Assembly: GCA_020438245.1 (NCBI GenBank)
Contig: JAGQUY010000169.1
Span: forward strand, 1-8,447
Source of the DNA: Bacteroidota bacterium
GTDB lineage: Bacteria > CLD3 > SB21
Length of the DNA: 8,447 nt
Direction of reading: 5' to 3'
Every line of letters begins with the position of its first letter. The first letter of the stretch is position 1. Positions 1 to 5,349 of this stretch are shown in pieces. A model generated the notes under the pieces. That model saw only the letters and a list, made by a program, of their open reading frames with translations, was not told the origin of the DNA and made no database searches. The translations under genes were made by a program, and so were the position numbers.

Positions 1-1221
1 GCCGCATTTCCCGGCGAGAAATTCAGTCGCGAAGCGCTTATTCGCACGCAACGCAACCTGATGGTTTTGAATTACTTTGAAAACGTTATTCCGGATGTCC
101 AACCTGTCGGGCCGGACAAAGTCAATGTGATTGTAACCGTTACCGAAAAGCCGACCGATACCGCCAACCTATCTATGGGGTATAGTGCGCAGGATGGACT
201 GGTTGGGTCAGCGGGCGTCGCATTCAATAATTTTCTGGGAAACGGGCAGATTGTAAGTCTCAACCTTCAATTAGGCGGAGCAGGCTATCGGGTGTTCTCT
301 GTTGCCTTCAGCGAGCCATACTTGTTTGACACGAGAACCTCCTTCGGTGCAAGCTACTATTACTCCTTGGACGGAACCAGGCGAGCGGCTCTTTTTGGTT
401 ATAAGAGCCAGAGCTTTGGCGGATCGCTGACGTTTGGACGCCGGCTGAAATGGCCGGACGACTACTTCTCCGCAAGTTGGACCGCCGCCTACTCTAATTC
501 AACGTTGACCCCTTATGGAGGCCAGGTCTACAGTTATTTTACCTATGGGAAACAACAGGGTCTGACACTCAGCCAAACCGTGCAGAGAAACAGTAAGGAC
601 GCCGCTGAATTTCCGAAAACAGGGTCCGTATACACCCTGACCACCGAGGTAGGTTTCATTAATATCGACACAACCGGATATGCGAATTCCGTTTTTGTCT
701 TGCCGAAAAATTATCATAAACATACTTTCAGGGCAGAGAACTTTTATCCGACTTTTTGGAATTTTGTTCTGTATACCGAGGTCTTAATGGGTTACGCGCG
801 TACATTCCGCAACACCTCGGTAGTGGAAGAAATCCCTCAACAAGATCGTTTCTATATGGGAGGCAGTCTCATCAATTTCGGCTCCATACAGTTGCGCGGA
901 TATGGAGACAGAAATATCGGGCCCCAGGATCGGGGTTTTGCAGTCGGCGGTTCGACGGCGTTCAAATATTCAGCCGAACTCAGACTGCCGATCATACCAA
1001 ATCCAACCATGTACTTGTTGGGCTTTGTTGAGGCGGGAAATGTTTTCAGGTCACTCACGGTCACAGATCCGTTAAACGTCAAACGATCGGCGGGATACGG
1101 CTTTCGTCTTTTCATGCCATTGGTCGGTATGATAGGCCTGGATATCGGTTACGGCTTCGATAAAAAGAATAAGGGGAAAAATTATCCCCACTTTCATTTC
1201 CAGTTGGGACAACAGTTCTAA
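1..1221 (+). CDS. bamA: BamA, outer-membrane protein assembly factor (3' part, truncated by the window edge)
   Basis: The reading frame is open from base 1, so 406 residues of a longer protein are visible; a full BamA normally runs to roughly 800 residues with five POTRA domains. The first ~55 visible residues look like the end of the last POTRA domain (KFSREALIRTQRNL, then NYFENV and the strand VNVIVTVTEKPTD). The rest is an amphipathic, aromatic-rich beta-barrel. Key barrel features are the QLRGYGDRNIGP stretch (about visible residues 297-308), which corresponds to the conserved RGF/RGY loop-6 motif of the Omp85 family, and a C-terminal strand ending in Phe (FQLGQQF), the usual outer-membrane insertion signal. 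BamA folds and inserts barrel proteins into the outer membrane. The stop codon overlaps the ribosome binding site of the next gene, a periplasmic chaperone of the same pathway. TamA or another Omp85 protein is a less likely alternative given this neighbour. Confidence 0.93.
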   Translation, partial: AAFPGEKFSREALIRTQRNLMVLNYFENVIPDVQPVGPDKVNVIVTVTEKPTDTANLSMGYSAQDGLVGSAGVAFNNFLGNGQIVSLNLQLGGAGYRVFSVAFSEPYLFDTRTSFGASYYYSLDGTRRAALFGYKSQSFGGSLTFGRRLKWPDDYFSASWTAAYSNSTLTPYGGQVYSYFTYGKQQGLTLSQTVQRNSKDAAEFPKTGSVYTLTTEVGFINIDTTGYANSVFVLPKNYHKHTFRAENFYPTFWNFVLYTEVLMGYARTFRNTSVVEEIPQQDRFYMGGSLINFGSIQLRGYGDRNIGPQDRGFAVGGSTAFKYSAELRLPIIPNPTMYLLGFVEAGNVFRSLTVTDPLNVKRSAGYGFRLFMPLVGMIGLDIGYGFDKKNKGKNYPHFHFQLGQQF

Positions 1222-1226
1222 GGAGG
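1220..1226 (+). promoter_or_regulatory. Ribosome binding site that fixes the TTG start of the first ompH gene
   Basis: AAGGAGG is a near-perfect Shine-Dalgarno sequence. It overlaps the last two bases of the bamA stop codon and lies five bases before TTG at 1232. This supports a TTG start and suggests translational coupling with bamA. The next in-frame ATG would cut into the signal peptide and has no such site. Confidence 0.85.
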
Positions 1227-1231
1227 ACTCC

Positions 1232-1915
1232 TTGAAGTCTATCGTTTGCCTTTGTCTGATGTTTGGAACATGGCTTGCTGCTCCGGAATTTTCTCCGGCC
1301 CAAACTCGTCTGGGATTTGTTGACTTTCAATATGTGGTGTCCCAAGTCAAATCCTCAGCAGACATTCAGATTGAATTGCAAAAGCTGGCCGCCCAATGGA
1401 CGGACCAGATAACCGCAATGCGCGACAGCGTTTCGGCTTTAGAAAAAGAAATGGAAACGATCAGTATTACCCTTACCAAGACCGGCAGGGATGTAATCGA
1501 AAAACGGATTAAAGACGGCAAACAGCAAATCAACGCCTTTCAGGAGCAAAAATTTTCTCCGGTAAACGGTGAGCTCTACAAGAAGCAACAGGAACTCCTT
1601 CAACCACTGGTTGACAAAATCCGGAAGGGTATTGACAATGTTCGTATCCGGGAAAAGTATGACGTGATTTTCGATATTTCTGCCGGGAATCCCGTGTCTA
1701 TCGACAAGAAATACGATGTGACCCCACTCGTTCTTCAAGAACTGACCGGTCTCGGATTGTCCGTCCTGCAGCAGACTTCTCAGGCAGGAACTGAGTTGCC
1801 GTCGTCAAACCGCAGACCCACCGGCGCAACCACCGTCACCCCCAAAAAGCCGGTCGATCAATCTGGACTCGAAAATAAGAAAGATGAGTCAGAAGTCAAA
1901 AAAATTGATGAGTAA
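1232..1915 (+). CDS. OmpH/Skp-family periplasmic chaperone, first copy
   Basis: This 227-residue protein starts with an N-terminal signal peptide: KS near the start, a hydrophobic core to about residue 17, and likely cleavage after SPA near residue 23. It continues with the family opening TRLGFVDFQYVVSQ. Residues ~40-125 are charged and Gln-rich, as expected for the long alpha-helical coiled-coil arms of Skp/OmpH (for example LEKEMETISITLTKTGRD). The ELYKKQQELLQPLVDKIRKG segment and the YDVIFDIS...KKYDVTPLVLQEL end are typical of the family. Skp trimers hold unfolded outer-membrane proteins in the periplasm for delivery to BamA, which is encoded just upstream. The last ~45 residues form an unusual hydrophilic tail rich in Ser, Thr, Lys, Pro and Glu that should be disordered; E. 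coli Skp (about 160 residues) has no such tail. The start is TTG, set by the strong ribosome binding site. The gene is very probably in one operon with bamA and the second copy. Confidence 0.9.
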   Translation: MKSIVCLCLMFGTWLAAPEFSPAQTRLGFVDFQYVVSQVKSSADIQIELQKLAAQWTDQITAMRDSVSALEKEMETISITLTKTGRDVIEKRIKDGKQQINAFQEQKFSPVNGELYKKQQELLQPLVDKIRKGIDNVRIREKYDVIFDISAGNPVSIDKKYDVTPLVLQELTGLGLSVLQQTSQAGTELPSSNRRPTGATTVTPKKPVDQSGLENKKDESEVKKIDE

Positions 1916-1941
1916 CTATCAAGCACACCTAAACTAACATT

Positions 1942-1945
1942 GGAG
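1942..1945 (+). promoter_or_regulatory. Ribosome binding site that decides the GTG start of the second ompH gene
   Basis: GGAG lies six bases before GTG at 1952. The longest open frame begins with TTG at 1940, but that codon precedes this site and has no Shine-Dalgarno sequence of its own. The GTG start also gives a cleaner signal peptide beginning MKR. Confidence 0.7.
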
Positions 1946-1951
1946 TCTATT

Positions 1952-2512
1952 GTGAAACGTTTGACCAATTTCGTGATCCTGTCTTTGATGATCTTTGCGG
2001 GATCCGCGTTGCAAGCTCAATCCAGGATTGCATACGCCGATGCGCAGAAAATTCTGCAATCACTCAAAGAAACCCAGGTTGTCCAGCAAAAGTTGCAGGG
2101 CGAACAGGAAAAACTGTACCGTCATCTTCAATACTTGCAGGATTCTTTGAATACCATGCAGGATGATTATGTAAAAAACTACAAAGACAATCCCCTCTTT
2201 AAACAAAACGTAAAACAGTCTTTTCTCAAGGGGATTGAAGAATTGAGTTACGTGATCCAAAATAACCAGCAAAAATACCAGGACGATCTTTACAAGAAGC
2301 AGCAGGAGCTCATGGAACCAATTCTGGACAAAGTCAGGAAAGCGCTGGAGAAGATCAGAAAAGCTGACGGTTTGGACTTTATTTTGGATTCTGCGTCTGG
2401 AATCCTGCTTTCTTATGAAACCAAATATGATGTTACCCAACGAGCAATTGATGAGCTCGTTAAGATGTCGACCGAAACCGACTCGAAACCAAAAGACTCT
2501 AAGACGAAATAA
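1952..2512 (+). CDS. OmpH/Skp-family periplasmic chaperone, second copy
   Basis: From the GTG at 1952 the protein has 186 residues. It opens with a typical signal peptide (MKRLTNFVILSLMIF, cleavage probably after LQA near residue 22), followed by SRIAYADAQKILQSL, the start of mature OmpH proteins. The middle (~residues 35-120) is Gln- and Lys-rich helix suited to a coiled coil. The C-terminal third carries DLYKKQQELMEPILDKVRKA and ETKYDVTQRAIDELV, clearly homologous to the same region of the neighbouring copy (ELYKKQQELLQPLVDKIRKG, KKYDVTPLVLQEL). The two genes are therefore tandem paralogues that have diverged strongly elsewhere. The short C-terminal tail (SKPKDSKTK) is polar, like the first copy's but much shorter. 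The expected role is as a chaperone of unfolded outer-membrane proteins. A strong terminator follows the stop codon by 20 bases, which probably ends the bamA-ompH-ompH transcript. Starting at TTG 1940 would add four residues (MESI) and cannot be excluded. Confidence 0.88.
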   Translation: MKRLTNFVILSLMIFAGSALQAQSRIAYADAQKILQSLKETQVVQQKLQGEQEKLYRHLQYLQDSLNTMQDDYVKNYKDNPLFKQNVKQSFLKGIEELSYVIQNNQQKYQDDLYKKQQELMEPILDKVRKALEKIRKADGLDFILDSASGILLSYETKYDVTQRAIDELVKMSTETDSKPKDSKTK

Positions 2513-2532
2513 AAGAGCTGTGACTCGCTAAG

Positions 2533-2563
2533 AATGGAAATCCTCGGGGATTTCCATTTTTTT
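2533..2563 (+). terminator. Intrinsic terminator after the ompH pair, abutting the lpxD start
   Basis: A perfect 11-base-pair inverted repeat (AATGGAAATCC at 2533-2543, GGATTTCCATT at 2548-2558) encloses a four-base TCGG loop. It is followed by five further T residues, making a run of seven T counting the arm. This is a textbook Rho-independent terminator for the upstream operon. The T-run ends exactly at the ATG of lpxD (2564). An open frame starting at ATG 2534 would begin inside the 5' arm and is not credible as the true lpxD start. Confidence 0.85.
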
Positions 2564-3613
2564 ATGTATTCATTCAAGACCCTCGCGGATTCACTCGATC
2601 TGGAACTTCATGGCGCTGATGTTCGCCTGCTGGGTATTTCCACGCCCTTCAAGGCTGCTCCCAATGAGTTGTCCGTAATTTTTGGAAAGGACGTACTCCT
2701 TCGGCTCAAGGAAATTCGCTCAAAAGCACTTCTTGTGGACGCCGATCTGGTTTCGACGGACATTCTGAAACGGCTTGAAGATATGGAAATCAGCTACTGC
2801 CTCTCCCATTCACCCCGCGAACACTTGGCCCTTCTTATCGAACAACTAATCGATCGACCAAAACAGCAACCGGGAATTCATCCAACGTCCGTGATTGGAG
2901 AGGAAAGTACTATTGCAGACTCTTCATCGATCGGTCCATATTGCATAATTGGTAAGAACTGCCATGTGAGCGATAGCGTCAACATCTACTCTCATGTTGT
3001 CATCGGAAACCGGGTGGAAATCGGCAATAACACCGTAATTCACCCGAACGTTACCATCGCGGACAACAGCGTGATCGGGAATCATGTAATTCTCCAGGCC
3101 GGTTGCGTAATAGGAAGTGATGGCTTCGGCTATTACACCAAGGAAGATGGACACCACAGGATACCTCACATGGGATGCGTCGTCCTTGAGGACGATGTTG
3201 AAATCGGATCCAATAGCACAATTGACCGCGCGACGATCGGTGAAACGCGTATTCGAAAAGGAACCAAAATCGATAACCTCGTACAAATCGCCCACAACGT
3301 ACTTATTGGGGAAAACTGTCTAATTGCTGCCCAAGTGGGAATTGCGGGCAGCACGGAAGTCGGTAACAGAGTGACCATCGCCGGACAAGCCGGCTTGGTG
3401 GGACATATCCATATCGGTGATGACGTCACGATCGGCGCTCAGTCGGGCGTGATCGGTACTATCCGTCCGAATCAAATCGTGTCTGGCTATCCAGCTAGAA
3501 ATCACCGCCAGGCATTAAAAAACCTTGCCTACGTCGATCGCCTTGCCGATTTTGAAAAGCGGCTGGATGAACTCTGGCGTGTTATGGTTGATTCGGGAGG
3601 CGTTCAGGGTTAA
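2564..3613 (+). CDS. lpxD: LpxD, UDP-3-O-acylglucosamine N-acyltransferase
   Basis: LpxD adds the N-linked hydroxyacyl chain from acyl-ACP to UDP-3-O-acyl-glucosamine, the third step of lipid A synthesis, in the cytoplasm. The 349-residue product is close to the family length (E. coli, 341). The N-terminal uridine-binding domain (~1-100) begins MYSFKTLADSLDLELHG, which lines up with the family N-terminus. Residues ~105-310 are left-handed beta-helix hexapeptide repeats (for example VVIGNR, VEIGNN, VTIGAQ). GSDGFGY (~185-191) and QIAHNVLIG are family signatures; the His of the latter, near residue 244, matches the catalytic base. The C-terminal helix follows YPARNHRQALKN. I chose ATG 2564 because it gives the right N-terminus; the in-frame ATG at 2534 lies in the terminator stem. 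No normal Shine-Dalgarno site precedes it: the upstream bases are a T-run, and a GGGGA in the hairpin is 13 bases away. ruvB follows after 22 bases. The usual neighbours lpxC/fabZ and lpxA are absent. Confidence 0.95.
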   Translation: MYSFKTLADSLDLELHGADVRLLGISTPFKAAPNELSVIFGKDVLLRLKEIRSKALLVDADLVSTDILKRLEDMEISYCLSHSPREHLALLIEQLIDRPKQQPGIHPTSVIGEESTIADSSSIGPYCIIGKNCHVSDSVNIYSHVVIGNRVEIGNNTVIHPNVTIADNSVIGNHVILQAGCVIGSDGFGYYTKEDGHHRIPHMGCVVLEDDVEIGSNSTIDRATIGETRIRKGTKIDNLVQIAHNVLIGENCLIAAQVGIAGSTEVGNRVTIAGQAGLVGHIHIGDDVTIGAQSGVIGTIRPNQIVSGYPARNHRQALKNLAYVDRLADFEKRLDELWRVMVDSGGVQG

Positions 3614-3623
3614 TTTTCACTTT

Positions 3624-3627
3624 GGAG
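3624..3627 (+). promoter_or_regulatory. Ribosome binding site that decides the GTG start of ruvB
   Basis: GGAG sits eight bases before GTG at 3636 and after the lpxD stop codon. The longest open frame for ruvB starts at 3525 inside lpxD, but it would add 37 residues with no similarity to RuvB, so this GTG is the better start. Confidence 0.75.
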
Positions 3628-3635
3628 ACTTTTTT

Positions 3636-4670
3636 GTGGCTCATAAGGATGAACATCTGATTCGACCATCAAAAGCGCTTGAGGACACTGACCTTGATTT
3701 GTCGTTAAGGCCATCGCGTTTCGATGAGTTCGTCGGACAAGCAAAGATTCTGAATAACCTCAAGGTGTTTATTGAGGCTGCCAGAATGAGGGGTGATGCC
3801 CTTGATCATGTCCTGTTGTCAGGTCCGCCGGGACTTGGCAAGACTACCCTTAGCCATATAATTGCTCATGAACTTGGAGTCCAAATACGCATCACGTCCG
3901 GACCCGTTCTTGACAAGGCCGGGGACCTTGCAGGCATCCTCACCAATTTGGAGGAAAAGGATGTTCTCTTTATCGATGAGATTCACCGGTTAAATCCAAT
4001 AGTCGAAGAGTATCTGTATTCAGCTATGGAGGATTTTCAACTCGATATTGTTATCGACAAGGGACCAAGTGCCAGAACCATTCAACTTGCCCTTCCCCAC
4101 TTTACTTTAATCGGCGCGACAACCAGAGCTGGTCTCATAACTGCACCGCTGCGCGGTCGATTTGGAATTACCGCCCGCCTTGACTACTACAATGACGAAG
4201 ACTTGACGAAAATAGTCACCCGTTCTGCTGATATCCTCCAGGTCAGCATCGATGCCGGCGGATCATCCGAAATCGCGAAGCGCTCGCGGGGAACGCCGAG
4301 AATATCCAACCGACTGCTAAAAAGAGCCAGAGATTTTGCCATGGTACGCGGTCAGGACACGATCAATAAGGATATAGCCGATTTTGCCCTTAAGGCTCTG
4401 GAGGTTGATGAACATGGACTCGACGAGATGGATAAGCGTATTCTTATTGCAATCATCGAAAAATTTGGGGGTGGCCCTGTCGGATTGGACACGATTGCCA
4501 TATCTGTGGGCGAAGAACCGGGAACCATTGAAGAGGTGTACGAACCATTCCTTATCCAAAAGGGATTTCTAAAAAGAACCCCCAGAGGCCGGGAGGTCAC
4601 CCAGTTGGCCTACGAGCATTTGCGTCTAAAACCCCGCCGTCATTCCAAACAAACAGGCTTGGAAATTTAG
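3636..4670 (+). CDS. ruvB: RuvB, Holliday-junction branch-migration ATPase
   Basis: RuvB is the AAA+ motor of the RuvAB complex, forming hexameric rings that drive branch migration during recombination and repair. The 344-residue product from GTG 3636 fits the family (about 330-350). Visible features in order: the N-terminal LRPSRFDEFVGQ (~25-35); Walker A GPPGLGKT (~63-70); Walker B LFIDEIHRL (~111-119); the beta-hairpin region around 128-150 that contacts RuvA; sensor 1 TLIGATTRAG (~157-166); PLRGRFG (~171-177) with the arginine-finger region; SRGTPRISNRLLKRARDFA (sensor 2 area); and the winged-helix C-terminus with GPVGLDTIA and EEPGTIEEVYEPFLI. All key motifs look intact. It is likely co-transcribed with lpxD. 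ruvA and ruvC are not next to it in this window, so the usual ruv cluster is split. The stop codon overlaps that of the convergent thiE by a few bases, leaving no room for a terminator between the genes. Confidence 0.97.
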   Translation: MAHKDEHLIRPSKALEDTDLDLSLRPSRFDEFVGQAKILNNLKVFIEAARMRGDALDHVLLSGPPGLGKTTLSHIIAHELGVQIRITSGPVLDKAGDLAGILTNLEEKDVLFIDEIHRLNPIVEEYLYSAMEDFQLDIVIDKGPSARTIQLALPHFTLIGATTRAGLITAPLRGRFGITARLDYYNDEDLTKIVTRSADILQVSIDAGGSSEIAKRSRGTPRISNRLLKRARDFAMVRGQDTINKDIADFALKALEVDEHGLDEMDKRILIAIIEKFGGGPVGLDTIAISVGEEPGTIEEVYEPFLIQKGFLKRTPRGREVTQLAYEHLRLKPRRHSKQTGLEI

Positions 4671-5296
4671 GCGCGCCGCTTAAGCAGGTCTTTTAGTTCT
4701 CCAGCCGTGCGTCCCGGATTCCTTGCTTGAAGTATTGCTGATACCACGGCAATTCCCGCTATTCCAGTATCCCTAAGTTTGACAACATTCGTTGTATTGA
4801 TCCCACCAATAGCTACGACAGGAATATTCACACTCTTGGCAATCCGTTCCAACCCGTCAATTCCGAGGATTCCGCGAATATCATGCTTTGTGGTTGTCGG
4901 AAATACGCTCCCGCAACCGAGATAATTAAAAGCCTCTTCTTCTGCCTGGTAAGCCTCTGCCAGGGTATGTGCGGACATGCCGACTATTTTTCCGGATCCC
5001 AGTTGCGATCGAACCTCAGCGGAATGTTGATCGGTTTGACCCAAGTGCACACCATCTGCATCAATTTCCATTGCGATGCCGATCCTGTCGTTCACGATCA
5101 TGGGAATCCCCGCCCGACGGCATATGGCGAGAACTTTCTTCGCCGAGTTCTTGAAATCATGATCGGATGAAATTTTATCCCTATACTGGACAATAGTTAC
5201 CCCCCCAGTCAGTGCTTCTTCGACAATCGGCAACAATAATTGAATCGGAGTACGAGTTGAATCAGCAATCAAATATAATGAGTAATCGATAATCAT
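4667..5296 (-). CDS. thiE: ThiE, thiamin-phosphate synthase
   Basis: ThiE joins the HMP-pyrophosphate and thiazole-phosphate halves into thiamin phosphate in the cytoplasm. The product is 209 residues with a TIM-barrel pattern: YLIAD (strand 1), GGVTIVQYRDK (~33-43, the VQxRxK pyrophosphate-binding motif, with Tyr in the variable position), MIVNDRIGIAMEIDADGVHLGQTD (~67-90), GMSAHT, YLGCGSVFPTTTKHD (the family P-loop-like segment), PVVAIGGIN, and GIAGIAVVSAI near the end. Its length matches the family. The longest frame begins with TTG at 5302 inside the T-run of a terminator; I prefer ATG 5296, giving MIIDYSLYLIAD. GGGAG at 5307-5311 (minus strand), ten bases upstream, is the only plausible Shine-Dalgarno and lies in the 3' arm of that hairpin. 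No other thi gene and no TPP riboswitch is visible nearby; the 53 bases before the start are too few for one. TenI-like paralogues are the main alternative, but the TTTK and VHLGQ motifs favour a true ThiE. Confidence 0.92.
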   Translation of the reverse strand: MIIDYSLYLIADSTRTPIQLLLPIVEEALTGGVTIVQYRDKISSDHDFKNSAKKVLAICRRAGIPMIVNDRIGIAMEIDADGVHLGQTDQHSAEVRSQLGSGKIVGMSAHTLAEAYQAEEEAFNYLGCGSVFPTTTKHDIRGILGIDGLERIAKSVNIPVVAIGGINTTNVVKLRDTGIAGIAVVSAILQARNPGRTAGELKDLLKRRA

Positions 5297-5300
5297 AAAC

Positions 5301-5326
5301 AAAAAACTCCCGCTGAGCGGGAGTTT
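5301..5326 (-). terminator. Intrinsic terminator of the E2 gene, carrying the thiE Shine-Dalgarno sequence
   Basis: Read on the minus strand, AAACTCCCGC pairs with GCGGGAGTTT (10 base pairs) around a three-base TCA loop, followed by a run of T residues (5306-5301) that overlaps the arm. It begins 23 bases after the E2 stop codon, a good intrinsic terminator for that gene. The GGGAG in the 3' arm (5311-5307) is ten bases upstream of thiE ATG 5296, so folding of the hairpin would hide the only visible ribosome binding site of thiE. The plus-strand reading has only three T residues after the stem, so the terminator is directional. Confidence 0.85.
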
Positions 5327-5349
5327 GTTGGTACTTCTGATCGCAAGGT

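Noticed and set aside
1169..1192. GGGGA/TCCCC inverted repeat near the end of bamA
   Set aside because: Five base pairs only, within coding sequence, with no T-run after it.
2060..2440. 126-residue open frame on the minus strand opposite the second ompH gene
   Set aside because: Its Leu/Phe/Val-rich translation is what results from reading the complement of a Lys/Gln-rich coiled-coil gene; no ribosome binding site or family motif is visible.
2534..2563. ATG at 2534 as the start of lpxD
   Set aside because: It lies inside the 5' arm of a perfect terminator stem, adds ten residues with no match to the LpxD N-terminus, and has no ribosome binding site; ATG 2564 aligns with the family start.
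3525..3635. N-terminal extension of RuvB from 3525
   Set aside because: It overlaps the end of lpxD in another frame, adds 37 residues unlike RuvB, and a GGAG site points to GTG 3636.
4670..4677. GGCGCGCC palindrome at the ruvB/thiE junction
   Set aside because: It is explained by the Lys-Arg-Arg-Ala codons at the end of thiE and is not repeated elsewhere in the window, so there is no sign that it is a site of any function.
5268..5278. Second exact TAnnTTTG match (TATATTTG, minus strand)
   Set aside because: It lies inside thiE after the start codon; transcription from it would remove the N-terminal strand of the barrel. One or more chance matches are expected in this length.
5297..5349. 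TPP riboswitch before thiE
   Set aside because: The gap is too short and is taken up by the terminator hairpin; no THI-box-like conserved segments are visible.
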